64,000 bases of DNA from Telmatherina bonti (GCA_933228915.1 OW121822.1:7751869-7815868); one strand, 5' to 3'; counted from the stretch's first letter, positions 1 to 11,806 are shown. Translations and numbers: made by a program. Notes: generated from the letters alone by a model not told the origin.

Positions 1-262
1 CAGGCAGGGTACACCCTGGACAGCTCGCCAGTCCATCGCAGGGCCACACAGAGAGACGAACAACCACTCACGCTCACACTCACTCCTAGGGGCAATTTAG
101 AGTAACCAATTAACCTAACATGCATGTCTTTGGATGGTGGGAGGAAGCCAGAGTACCCGGAGAGAACCCACGCATACACGGGGAGAACATGCAAACTCCA
201 CACAGAAAGGCCACTGACCAAACCCCTCCCCAGCCAAGGATCGAACCAGTGACCTTCTTGCT
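1..262. repeat. Interspersed fish repeat fragment
   Basis: The segment reads like the common teleost repeat containing 'ACACCCTGGACAG', 'CAGTCCATCGCAGGGC', 'AACATGCATGTCTTTGGA' and 'GAACATGCAAACTCCACACA'. A second piece of the same family lies at 43735-43852, sharing the stretch around 'TACACCCTGGACAGCTCG'. The family is probably the 3' part of a non-LTR element, but I cannot name it securely. It is cut by the left edge of the window. Positions 263-529 beyond it show nothing recognisable. Confidence 0.7.
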
Positions 263-529
263 GTGAATATGAGATATTTAAAGCAATTTTACAACCAATG
301 AAATACTCCACTTAGATAATATTTAATCCTACCCACATTGTTTATCCTCATTTGTTTTATCATATTGTTTACTTGTATGTTTTGTATTTTTGCGAATACT
401 TTTTCATCCATGTACTATCATTGCATGCTAATAGTACTTGTTATTTTAGCGAGCCAAATGATTTTTCTCATCCTAAACAATTTATTGTTGATCTCCGGTT
501 GAACCTACATGTGACAAATAAACAATCTT

Positions 530-1750
530 GGAATCTTAAAGCATATAACATGCTAACCAATCGTGTCACATCCTCGTCTGTCGTATCACATGCTAACATA
601 TTGCATCACATGCTAACATATCGCATCACATACTAACCGACCGTCTCAAATCCTATAGTATTGCATCTCATGCTAACCGACCGTATCACATGCTATTCTA
701 TTGCATCTCATGCTAACCTACCGTATCACATCCTGCTCCATCTCATCACATGCTAACCCACCATATAACATGCTACTCTATTGCATCACATGCTACTCTA
801 TCACATCACATGCTTACCGACCGTATCATATCCTGCTCTATCGCATCACATGCTAACCCACCGTATAACATGCTAACATATTGCATCACATGCTAACTGA
901 CCTTATCACATGCTAACATATTGCATCACATGCTAACTGACCGGATCACATCCTACTCTATCATATCACATGCTAACTGACCGGATCACATGCTAACATA
1001 TTGCATCACATGCTAACCGACCGGATCACATGCTAACATATTGCATCACATGCTAACTGACCTTATCACATGCTAACATATTACATCACATGCTAACTGA
1101 CCGTATCACATGCTAACACATTCCATCACATGCTAACCTACCGTATCACATCCTGCTCCATCTCATCACATGCTAACCCACCATATAACATGCTACTCTA
1201 TTGCATCACATGCTAACCTACCATATCACATGCTACTCTATTGCATCTCATGCTAACTGACCGTATCACATGCTACTCTATCACATCACATGCTTACCGA
1301 CCGTATCATATCCTGCTCTATCGCATCACATGCTAACCCACCGTATAACATGCTAACATATTGCATCACATGCTAACTGACCTTATCACATGCTAACATA
1401 TTGCATCACATGCTAACTGACCGGATCACATCCTACTCTATCATATCACATGCTAACTGACCGGATCACATGCTAACATATTGCATCACATGCTAACCGA
1501 CCGGATCACATGCTAACATATTGCATCACATGCTAACTGACCTTATCACATGCTAACATATTACATCACATGCTAACTGACCGTATCACATGCTAACACA
1601 TTCCATCACATGCTAACCAACCGTATCACATCCTACTTTATTGCAACACATGCTAACATTTTGCATCACATGCTAACATTTAGCATCACATGCTAACCGA
1701 TTGCATCACATGCTAACCGATTGCATCGCATGCTAACATTTTGCATCACA
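530..1750. repeat. 20-bp minisatellite with higher-order structure
   Basis: About 60 head-to-tail units of roughly 20 bp, typified by ATCACATGCTAACATATTGC, alternating with variants ending in ACTGACC, ACCCACC or ACTCTA. Part of the array is itself duplicated: 841-1138 is repeated essentially unchanged at 1321-1618 (offset 480), and 721-795 recurs at 1141-1215 (offset 420), with about 60 bp extra in the second copy. No open frame of interest crosses it. Confidence 0.95.
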
Positions 1751-2687
1751 GTTGTCTAAATTCAGCAGGAAAATGACCTGAAGTGTAAATGATGGATGTA
1801 GTCCTAACTCTTCACTGTTCCTGCATCCTTCCAGTAAAAGCAGGACAGAGAGATGTTGGCTGACTGATACTGACTACGTGTCACACAGGCAGGCTGGTTT
1901 CATGGCTGCTTAGCTGTTCGACCACCTGGTTATTAGGTGTATTGAGCAGGCAGCTGGTAGGCCTCCTGACTGAGTGGGCGTCTGGATTCCTGCCTTCGTA
2001 GTTGGTTGTCTGGCTGGCTGGCGGCACGCCTGGTTGGCAAGCTGGCAGCCTCAGCCATGTCCCAAGCCAAGCCCCTACGCCCCACCAGATCTTAATTGGG
2101 TTAAGTTTGTCCGCCACAGATAACACTTCCTCTTTCTTCTGAGAGTATGGAAACAAAAAAATGGCCTGGCACTAATGACGCTCTTTAACGGGGCTCTGTT
2201 CTCTTTAGGTGGAGGAAAATTAGGAAGAAGGGGGTGGGTTCCCTGCAGAGGGAGACTGCTGGGGGAACAGTGGCATTGTTAAGAGCTAAGCACTCCATGA
2301 GAACAGAGAGTCAGAAGAAAGAAAGTGGATTTGGTTTTCTCTCAGTAACGCTGTCACATTGCCAGTGTTTCTTTTTAACAACCCCTCATGACTGAAGCAG
2401 GCTCAACCCAGAGAGATGGAGACACACTCAGGAACACAAACGTGTCATTGTATGATTGCATGTGAGTTTTACACACACCAAGTCCCCTTTTCTGTTCAAA
2501 ACTAACACAAAGAAATGTTATTTTTTCTCCTTCCAACCGATTCAGGAGACATTAATAACTGCTTTCACAGTTGTTTTAAATTAAGCAAATGTACGTGTGT
2601 GGTAATGACGGAAGATGCGGGTTCACACTGAGGTTTGTTATTGTTCAGGAATTTTAAGATATTGTTTTAGTTTTAGGAAAAAATAAG
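1751..2687. other. Unique sequence, nothing recognised
   Basis: No gene or mobile element is visible. A short GGCT-rich imperfect run sits near 2005-2030. The open frames here are short and look like chance. Confidence 0.5.
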
Positions 2688-2735
2688 TACATACACTCAC
2701 CGAACACTATCAGGTCCACCATGACTGGGTTGGAC
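2688..2735. mobile_element. Possible Tc1/mariner terminal fragment
   Basis: The words 'ACACTCACCGAACACTATCAG' minus the last base and 'GGTCCACC' resemble the terminal sequence (CACTCACCGGCCACTTTATTAG type) of the fish Tc1/mariner family whose internal pieces occur at 8822-10867 and 27085-27770. Only the end is present, so this is a weak call. Confidence 0.4.
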
Positions 2736-3040
2736 CCTGTTTTTCCTCCAGAACAGATTTAAGGCCCATTTATGTACGGAAATGGGGACGCCCATTTTGC
2801 AGTCATACGTTCACGTCCTCATCCTTCCACACGTCTGTTGGATTGTCATCGCCGACATGTCAGATCATCCACTAGCAGGCAGTCAGAAAACACCATAAGT
2901 AGACAAATAAAACCAGTTTTTTTTCAGTCTTCCTCTGCATCTTCTTCTTCTTTCTGCCTCATTTTCCTCCTTTGTTCCTTTTCTTCTTTTGCTTTGTGTG
3001 ACCCAAATAAGAAATTAGTTTTATGTAGAATAAATAATTC

Positions 3041-3522
3041 ACTTAAAGCGGCTCTATGACGCTATTTTTAGTTTTCTGAGCTTTCTACAGTGTTATAGTG
3101 TTGAGTACTCATCAGACATATGAGTGGCTCCGTCTTTTATCACCTAAACGCATGTTGGAGTTTTTCCGCACTCTTCACATTCGGTTTCCATGGCGACGGA
3201 AACGATTGGTTTTAGAGAGTTTTTTTCTACTTTGAAATTTTAGTAACGTCCCAGTGGAGGGACTCATGGATTGGTCATCTTCTCTAGGTTGTGCATGTTC
3301 ACAAGAAGAAAGCCACGCCCACCTTCACTGCTCAGTATAACTACGCCTAGCAATTGACCAATCAGATGCAGCCTGCAGGCAGGAGGCAGAGCTTTCTCTG
3401 TTGGGGATCAGTTCAACATGAATGAAGGGGTTTGTGAAAAATGCTTGATTATTTCTTGTTTTTCCGGACTTGTATATTAAAATAAATTAGACTGAAATGT
3501 GCATCATAGAGACACTTTAAAT
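3041..3522. mobile_element. MITE with about 22-bp terminal inverted repeats
   Basis: The left end (ACTTAAAGCGGCTCTATGAC) and the reverse complement of the right end (ATTTAAAGTGTCTCTATGAT) match over about 22 bp with four differences. Total length is 482 bp, with no coding capacity. The interior includes a CCATGGCGACGG palindromic word. A target-site duplication is not clear, so the superfamily is undetermined. Confidence 0.7.
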
Positions 3523-3884
3523 ATGGAAGATGCATCAAGGGAATAAGTTCATTTTATTGTAAATACACTGAAAAAAGATGAAATTCGCAGTGTCAGGCAA
3601 GTAGTTCTTCTGCCCATCTTTTTCCTCTTCCTGTTCACCTGGGTGAGAGAGAGATGCTCTTGCCAGATTTTTCAGCTGCGTATGAGACATCGTCACGTGG
3701 CAACAATATTGGAAATGAAAGTTATTAAAGTTTTTGTCAGATGGAAAAAAAACACCCAGAACTTTCTGCTCAAATGCGTTGAGCCAATTATCATACAACT
3801 GGTTTGTGTTGTGCTAATAATTAGTTGATTTTCTTCGACTCACTGAGTCACAACTTTCACTTCATTATTCAGACTTTGTTAGAG
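3523..3884. other. Unique sequence, nothing recognised
   Basis: Short unconvincing open frames occur on both strands (3535-3828). No repeat or motif was recognised. Confidence 0.45.
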
Positions 3885-4170
3885 AAATACATGGTGGAAT
3901 CATCAGTGTACATCATAATTTAGACCTTTTCCATGCCAGAAGTAGATCATTTGTAAAAAGACTAAACAATAATGGACCCAAATAGCTTCCCTGGGGCACT
4001 CCACATATCACACCCCTGACGTTGGAAAAGCATTCATTGAATAAACAGTTTGTGAGGTGACTGACAGATAACTTTTAAACCAAGATAAAGGCTGATTTAA
4101 GAACATTAAGAACTTCAAAACAGCCATGACACATAAAGAAACACACTAATACCTCTGCAAAAGGCCTTGT
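3885..4170 (-). mobile_element. LINE reverse-transcriptase relic
   Basis: On the minus strand the segment around 4005-3970 translates to GVPQGSYLGPLLF, the conserved RT motif of CR1/L2/jockey-like non-LTR retrotransposons. Downstream, near 3915-3890, a diverged catalytic block reads VYTDDSTMY in another frame. Frameshifts and stops break the frame, so this is a dead fragment. The exact clade cannot be assigned. Confidence 0.75.
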
Positions 4171-5491
4171 GGTCGGCAAATGAGGCTCAGCAGAGAGTAA
4201 CAAGCATAAAAATAAATATCAAGTCAAATGTTGATCTTTTTCTGTGTTTTTACACTGAATATTTATTAATAACTGACTGCAGGCTAAATATTCTCCCTCG
4301 TTTTCACCTTTGGATCAGATAATAAATGCAGCTTATACAAACAGAAACACCACAGGCTTCTTCTCCCAGTGAGCACAAAAAAACACTTTTTTTCATATTC
4401 TTCTGTGAACCATCGGCATTCACACCAGAATTAAATTGGAATTAACGGAAGTTTGGAGGACTGCAGGAGACGTTATTACACACATGCTGAAAGCTTTTGC
4501 AGCAGCTGAAGAAAAAGCAGAGCGGCTTTGTGTCAGTATTTAAATCAGTTACATATCTGCTTAGAAACAGAGAATGTGAGGGGCCAAAGTAACGAGAAGG
4601 AAGGACTGGGAGACCTGGTGGAGCTGGCAAGAGTTCAACATAGCAGAGCGAGAAGAGGGGAGGCAGAGAGGGAGGTGAGGATGCTTTAGGCCACATACAT
4701 ATAAAATGAACGTATCCACCAGCGGCAGGAGAGAAAACAGCACAGTGGACCCATGTTCAGCAACACTTCGCTCCTGCACCACCTCCTCACCTCAGGAATA
4801 TCAGGCTTACCTGGGAGATGGAGAGACTATTGCAGAGACAGCCAGCTCTCAACAGCGTCTGACCCTGACCATGCACTCCCAGCTCCTCAATCTTATTTCT
4901 GCAGCTGAGGATGCTCACACCCTGCAGAATGTTGTCACCAGAGACACTTTACAGTCTAGTCCTGGGATGGGCTGCAGTCCTGCGGGTTATGGACTTCTCC
5001 TGCTGCAGCACCAGAATCACATTCATGGGCTACATGCTGGGGAATAACTTGTCAACAAGCTGTTGAGGAGAGACATTTAATATGAAGCACGTGTGTTGGA
5101 GCAGGAAGGGGTCGGTTGTGAATGGAATAAAAATGACTAGAAGTTGTCATTATTCATACAATCAAAAAATTCTTTTGTGTTTTTTACTAAATGTTTTTTT
5201 TCTTTGATACTGAACCAGCATCAAGTTGTTCATCCATCCACTGACTGGTAACAAGAGATAAATAAAGAGATAAATAAAAAAAACAAAACGATCTTAATAT
5301 GTGTACATTTATTTCTAACTGAAAAAACAGGTTTTGTCTCGATTAATTTTAAGAAAATTGAAAAGGAATGAAGATTTTAACTTTTTAAACTTCAGCATAT
5401 TTTTTTTTCAAATTTTTGTTCTTCCTGATTTTTCTTTCGTTTTTAGATCTAAGAATAGAAAAAGAAGCCGAACTCTTCCTCCCAGTCAGCC
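4171..5491. other. Mostly unique sequence with one unexplained ORF
   Basis: A 113-codon ATG-started frame runs 4706-5047 on the + strand. It shows no domain I recognise and has no visible splice or promoter context. A/T-rich sequence fills 5150-5330, just before the 19-bp array. I see no supported gene. Confidence 0.4.
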
Positions 5492-6270
5492 TGTAGACAT
5501 GATGTTTCCAAGCAGACATGATGTTTCCATGCAGACATGATGTTTCCATGTAGACATGATGTTTCCATGCAGACATGATGTTTCCATGCAGACATGATGT
5601 TTCCATGTAGACGTGATGTTTCCAAGCAGACATGATGTTTCCATGCAGACATGATGTTTCCATGTAGACATGATGTTTCCATGCAGACATGATGTTTCCA
5701 TGCAGACATGATGTTTCCATGCAGACGTGATGTTTCCATGCAGACATGATGTTTCCAAGCAGACATGATGTTTCCATGCAGACATGATGTTTCCATGCAG
5801 ACATGATGTTTCCAAGCAGACATGATGTTTCCATGTAGACATGATGTTTCCATGCAGACGTGATGTTTCCATGCAGACATGATGTTTCCAAGCAGACATG
5901 ATGTTTCCATGCAGACATGATGTTTCCATGCAGATATGATGTTTCCATGCAGACATGATGTTTCCATGCAGACACGATGTTTCCATGTAGACATGATGTT
6001 TCCATGCAGACGTGATGTTTCCATTTAGACATGATGGTTCCATGCAGACACGATGTTTCCATGTAGACACGATGTTTCCATGCAGACACGATGTTTCCAT
6101 GTAGACACGATGTTTCCATGCAGACGTGATGTTTCCATGCAGACATGATGTTTCCAAGCAGACATGATGTTTCCATGTAGACATGATGTTTCCATTTAGA
6201 CATGATGGTTCCATGCAGACACGATGTTTCCATGTAGACACGATGTTTCCAAGCAGACACGATGTTTCCA
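5492..6270. repeat. 19-bp minisatellite, about 41 copies
   Basis: The unit is GCAGACATGATGTTTCCAT, with common variants (GTAGAC, AAGCAGAC, ACGTGATG, ACACGATG). Because 19 is not a multiple of 3 and the unit has no stop on the minus strand, all three minus frames stay open (up to 291 codons). They encode the same 19-residue cycle (METSCLHGNIMSAWKHHVC) in shifted phase. I regard these frames as a by-product of the repeat, not a gene. Confidence 0.95.
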
Positions 6271-6839
6271 GCCTTCAGATTCTGAGGCTAAAATGATGTA
6301 AAATGAATGTATGAACAGATAAAGCAGCATAAAGAGCAACCAGAAGTCTGTAGAAATAACACACAGATCAGCAGTGACCAAGCCTTTTCTCATCTGCACA
6401 TCATTCTCTCACGTCTGAACGAAACACACAACACACACTGTTTCCATGTTTCCACACGTCTTCCTGCTACTATCTACCTGCTATCCTCACTAAAGCACCT
6501 CCACTTCAGCTGCATCACAAACATCTTCTTGGCTTTATTCCAGCCATAGAGGATCATTATTTTCCTGCTTTTCTCATCACTTGTTGATCTTTGGCTGCTC
6601 GTGATTGGACGTTACCGTCAGTTTAAGCTCTCTGATTGGTGGAAAGTCTGACAGGAAGTGTCTTTATAATAATTTATAGGTCAAAATAGCGGTTTCTTAG
6701 CAACATAGTCCTGATAATGATCTTTTTTTGTTCTGAAACATGATAATAAGTATGTTATCATGGGTCAGTCATTGTGGATTTATGATATAGAGAATAGGTG
6801 TTGAACTGTGGTTCTAGGGGAGTGCTATCCTGCAGGAAT
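6271..6839. other. Unique sequence, nothing recognised
   Basis: Two ATTGG boxes sit at about 6604 and 6637, but there is no other promoter context. No repeat or gene was recognised. Confidence 0.4.
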
Positions 6840-7180
6840 TTGTTGTCTCCCTGCTCCAAGAAACCTGTGACAGTGAGTAAGAGAAGAGGGTGGGAGGGTG
6901 GAAAGACAGAACTGGGTGTCATCTGCATAGCGGAGAAAATAATTATTATAATTCAGTAAGGTATTATCTTGGAACAGAGGCAGAGCCCCAGAACAGATCC
7001 CTGGGGCACACCAGTGGTAATGTGGGAAGGATGAGGGGTGAAAGTTGGTTTAAACAGAGATTTAAACCAGTCTAAAGGAGTGTGAGTTAACCTAATGGAG
7101 ATAAATCTACTGATGATTTTGCTCCAATGTTTCCATTCCTTTCTTTGGGCATTGCACTGTATCACACCTCTCACTTGCAG
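6840..7180 (-). mobile_element. LINE reverse-transcriptase relic
   Basis: The minus strand encodes TTGVPQGSVLGL (7018-6983), preceded by a thumb/palm-like stretch LDWFKSLF. After a deletion it encodes RYADDTQFC (near 6935-6910), the catalytic YADD box. The two motifs are far closer than in an intact enzyme and lie in different frames, so the copy is inactive. It is L2-like by motif wording. Confidence 0.8.
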
Positions 7181-8821
7181 AGAGAATACCTAATTGTGTG
7201 GATCAGGTGTTTTTTTTGTTTTGTTTTTTTTTGTTTACATAGACTGTAACCACAGCAACATCTACACAATGTTTTTATAAAAACACACTTCTGGCTCCTT
7301 GTTTTCTGTCTTTCACATTCCACCTCACTGTAAAACCCACCGCTGTTAAGGTATGAAATCTTTAAGCCAAATCCCCGTTTTGGAGCCGTGATGCTACATC
7401 TGCCCCTGGTTTATTCCATTGATGTCCTGTCTGTAGCAATTCCCACTGCATGTCTGTTGGCGGACTTATTCAGTGGCTGCTACTTGATGTTCTCTTGTTG
7501 TGTGTATAAAAAAGCCAAATCCGTGTGGAGATGACAGAGGGTGTAATCGCTAGCTATGTGATTCAACAATAAGGCTCTTAGAAGCTATTCAGAGTGGGGC
7601 CTGTCCTTGACCCTTAAGGAGCTTGTAATGTGGAGCTTTTTTTCCCACTCTTTGTGTTTACCGGCAGAAACGAGGAGGGGCGACGGGGTTGGAGGGAGGA
7701 CCAACCACTGAGTCAGGGCTTTTGCCCCTCCATGCCAGCGGCAACATACTGGGGGAGCTTTGCATCTGCACACACACACACACTGAAGTGCACACACTGG
7801 TCTCCTGGCGTGCACTCATTTCATTTGGAGGGAAGGGTGAAGGTTGGAGGGTGAGGCAGAGGGAGATAAGGGAGGGGACGTAGAGTGTAGAGAAAAGAAC
7901 CCCCCCACCTTCCCGAACCCCAGCGGGGGGTCCATCTTAAAGGCTGCTCTGTTTCTCTGTGGGAGTACGGGATGGGGCGAAGGTGGGGGAAGGCTCAATC
8001 TGCGGTCCTGCTGGTCAGCACAGGGAGCTCCACGTTGCCCAGCTATCCATGACAACCAGAGCGAGAGACAGGAGAGGGAAAGTCAGGCGGAGGGAGAGAA
8101 CATGGAAAAGCTCAGCTGCGGTCAGAGAGCGCTCGGCTGGAGCAGAGAGACGAGAACAAAGCACCCAGTGATTTTCATTTTTCCCTCTTTGTTTGCTCTA
8201 TATTGTCCACAGACGTGTCCCTCTTTTCTTCACTGGGAATAAAGGAGCTTCACAGAAGACACGGGTACACACAAGCATGTAGACATAAATGCACACACAT
8301 GTGTGGCTAATTGAATTATGTGTATACAGTGAGTCAGATGGTTTATTTTCACTCTGCTGTCGCAGCTCTCTGAAGGGGCACAGCACTTCCAAAGCACCAG
8401 AGCAAAGGCCAGTGGATGACACAGAGGCAGTTTTAAGGAAATGTCTCAGCAGACTTCAAACCTTTGATGTTACGTCACTGCTGCACAAAGGTTCGTGCTG
8501 CTCCATGCTCATGACAGGAGAGCAGTTTAATGTGGTCTCAATCTAAAGTGCGGAAAATGAACATTATGCATGGATAGGTTCTGCTTAGTCGGAATGAATA
8601 GGCTTAGAGCAATCCTGTCACAAACTGCCCTGAAGACATTAATCCAACATGTTTAAGTAAAATGTTAAACCCTCATAAAAAATGTCGGCATTTGGCAGTT
8701 AAGATGGAATTTTACGCAGGGAAAGAACTATTAATTACAGAAGTAATCCATGAATAATTTCTGTAATGATTAGGCCAGTTTGAATAGGAAAGTCAAGGTC
8801 TTGTCCTTTATGAACACTCAC
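7181..8821. other. Unique sequence; possible conserved non-coding stretch
   Basis: Includes a GA-rich block (7650-8150) with overlapping chance frames on both strands, a short CA run near 7773, and an AT-rich, repeat-free block at 8545-8785. That block carries homeodomain-type cores (CTATTAATTACAG, TAATCCATGAATAATT, TAATGATTAGG). No exon can be supported. Confidence 0.4.
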
Positions 8822-10867
8822 TTGGTCTCATAGATTCAGCAAAGTGTTGAAAACATTCCTCTGAACTTCCACCTCATCATGATGAGAATCTCCCGTTCCA
8901 CCTCATCATGATGAGAATCTCCCGTTCCACCTCATCACCATGAGAATCTCCCGTTCCACCTCATCACCATGAGAATCTCCCGTTCCACCTCATCACCATG
9001 AGAATCTCCCGTTCCACCTCATCACCATGAGAATCTCCCGTTCCACCTCATCACCATGAGAACCTCCCGTTCCACCTCATCACCATGAGAACCTCCCGTT
9101 CCACCTCATCATGATGAGAATCTCCCGTTCCACCTCATCACCATGAGAATCTCCCGTTCCACCTCATCACCATGAGAATCTCCCGTTCCACCACATCACC
9201 ATGAGAATCTCCCGTTCCACCTCATGAAGAGAATCTCCCGTTCCACCTCATCATGAAGAGAATCTCCCGTTCCACCTCATCCTGATGAGAATCTCCCGTT
9301 CCACCTCATCACCATGAGAATCTCCCGTTCCACCTCATGAAGAGAATCTCCCGTTCCACCTCATCATGAAGAGAATCTCCCGTTCCACCTCATCCTGATG
9401 AGAATCTCCCGTTCCACCTCATCATGATGAGAATCTCCCGTTCCACCTCATCATGATGAGAATCTCCCGTTCCACCTCATCACCATGAGAATCTCCCGTT
9501 CCACCTCATCACCATGAGAATCTCCCGTTCCACCTCATCACCATGAGAATCTCCCGTTCCACCTCATCACCATGAGAATCTCCCGTTCCACCTCATCACC
9601 ATGAGAATCTCCCGTTCCACCTCATCACCATGAGAATCTCCCGTTCCACCTCATCACCATGAGAATCTCCCGTTCCACCTCATCACCATGAGAATCTCCC
9701 GTTCCACCTCATCATGATGAGAATCTCCCGTTCCACCTCATCACCATGAGAATCTCCCGTTCCACCACATCATGATGAGAATCTCCCGTTCCACCTCATC
9801 ACCATGAGAATCTCCCGTTCCACCTCATCACCATGAGAATCTCCCGTTCCACCTCATCACCATGAGAATCTCCCGTTCCACCACATCATGATGAGAATCT
9901 CCCGTTCCACCTCATCATGATGAGAATCTCCCGTTCCACCTCATCACCATGAGAATCTCCCGTTCCACCACATCATGATGAGAATCTCCCGTTCCACCTC
10001 ATCACCATGAGAATCTCCCGTTCCACCTCATCACCATGAGAATCTCCCGTTCCACCTCATCACCATGAGAATCTCCCGTTCCACCTCATCACCATGAGAA
10101 TCTCCCGTTCCACCTCATCATGATGAGAATCTCCCGTTCCACCTCATCACCATGAGAATCTCCCGTTCCACCTCATCACCATGAGAATCTCCCGTTCCAC
10201 CTCATCACCATGAGAATCTCCCGTTCCACCTCATCATGATGAGAATCTCCCGTTCCACCTCATCACCATGAGAGTCTCCCGTTCCACCTCATCACCATGA
10301 GAATCTCCCGTTCCACCTCATCACCATGAGAATCTCCCGTTCCACCTCATCACCATGAGAATCTCCCGTTCCACCTCATCACCATGAGAATCTCCCGTTC
10401 CACCTCATCACCATGAGAATCTCCCGTTCCACCTCATCACCATGAGAATCTCCCGTTCCACCTCATCACCATGAGAATCTCCCGTTCCACCTCATCACCA
10501 TGAGAATCTCCCGTTCCACCACATCATGATGAGAATCTCCCGTTCCACCACATCATGATGAGAATCTCCCGTTCCACCTCATCACCATGAGAATCTCCCG
10601 TTCCACCTCATCACCATGAGAATCTCCCGTTCCACCTCATCATGATGAGAATCTCCCGTTCCACCTCATCATGATGAGAATCTCCCGTTCCACCAAATCA
10701 TGAGTCTGGACCTCTGAGTCAGTTGTTTGAACCAAACAACTGCTGCTGACTGGAGATTTCTCTTCTTCAGACCATTCTCTGTAAACCCTAGAGATGGTTT
10801 TGTGAAAATCCCAGTAGATCAGTAGTTTCTGAATCACTTTGTCTGCGACTAGAAAGTAAAATGTTGC
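8822..10867 (-). mobile_element. Tc1/mariner-derived element carrying a 29-bp array
   Basis: The left flank (around 'CATAGATTCAGCAAAG' and 'GAAAACATTCCTCTGA') and right flank ('GACCATTCTCTGTAAACC', 'AAAATCCCAGTAGATCAG', 'AGTTTCTGAATCAC') match parts of a widespread fish Tc1/mariner element, read opposite to its transposase. The minus strand at the right edge of the array encodes DLVEREILIM, which resembles the transposase segment just after the SPDLNPIEHLW-type motif. The transposase is otherwise mostly deleted and replaced by the minisatellite. The same left flank recurs at 38185-38284. Confidence 0.7.
8868..10695. repeat. 29-bp minisatellite, about 63 copies
   Basis: Each unit contains GAATCTCCCGTTCCACC followed by TCATCACCATGA, with common variants CATCATGATGA, CACATCATGA and an AAGA deletion form. 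Units abut without spacers. The same unit forms arrays at 38285-39275 and, in about three diverged copies, at 48142-48240. Confidence 0.97.
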
Positions 10868-11454
10868 TCTGTAAGGTCAAAACCTGAAGTTGAGCCAAAC
10901 ATGTGGCGCTCTGGAGTCACTGCGTAGCTCATGCTGATCTGTCTCTGTATATTCTGATCTGGAGTTTGTAAGTCCTTCTGGATGAAAAATGGTGGCAGGA
11001 CGTCGAACACAAGATTCCTCTACCAGACGACGGTCACCAGACAAGTCTGCTGCGTCTAGAAATGTGGCCAGCGAGGCATGTTGTGTTCTCACCAGCATTT
11101 GACCAGATTCTGCCCTGTTCCCTGAACAGACCATCGTTTCTTCACTATCTCACTTCATTATTTTCTACTTCCATGTTTCCCTGTCATTTTCCTGACTCCA
11201 TTTTTATTGGCCGAAGCTCCTCACTCACAAACTCTTATAATCCAACAAGCTCGATATCTGACACTGGGATAAGCGCTTTCTTTTTCAAGTTTGAGTTTCC
11301 ATTGCTGTTTCGGATTGACATTTAGTAAACAAAAAGCCTGCTCTGTGGGCCTCTGGGTGGATGGCAAGTATTGCAGGGTTTTGAAAAAGAAGATGGCAGG
11401 TGCACTGCAGGTATCCCTCAAACCACTGGTACTCATGGAAGGGTTTGCATAGGC
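10868..11454. other. Unique sequence, nothing recognised
   Basis: No convincing coding frame or known element. Several overlapping frames at 11221-11640 are shadows of the palindrome at 11455-11538. Confidence 0.4.
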
Positions 11455-11538
11455 ATGGAGAAAGGACTGAATCCAAAAAATGGAGAAAATGCCTCGACCT
11501 GGATTTTCCCCATGTTTTGGATTCAGTTCTTTCTCCAT
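11455..11538. other. Near-perfect 36-bp inverted repeat (hairpin)
   Basis: Left arm 11455-11490 (starting ATGGAGAAAGGACTGAATCC) pairs with right arm 11503-11538 across a 12-nt loop. Of 36 positions 33 are Watson-Crick, and one of the three others would be a G-U wobble in RNA. An RNA from either strand would fold into a long hairpin of pre-miRNA size. It may instead be the core of a foldback element; no terminal structure or TSD is clear. Confidence 0.85.
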
Positions 11539-11806
11539 ATTTCAGGGTTTTGCTGTCCGGACTTAAAGCTTTCTTGTTTCTGTGTATTAGAAAATTTGAA
11601 ATTCAACAAAACTAGATTTTGTTTGTTAAAAATTTAGAAAGCGCAAGTTAATTAAAATGTTTTACTGAGCAAAAACCACATCTTCCCCGTTTTCCTCCTA
11701 CCCTTAAGATCACCTGCAGAGACACCTAAACCGATGTGACACACCCAGCTCGGTTCTCGCTCTTGATTGATCTAAATGAATAAACCACAAAGAGGTGAAC
11801 CTCCTC
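11539..11806. other. Unique sequence, nothing recognised
   Basis: A/T-rich sequence linking the hairpin to the next MITE. No feature is supported. Confidence 0.4.

Noticed and set aside
8868..10695. CRISPR-like appearance (regular 29-bp repeats)
   Set aside because: Units abut without unique spacers, and the context is a vertebrate intron-bearing gene with transposon relics; it is a minisatellite.
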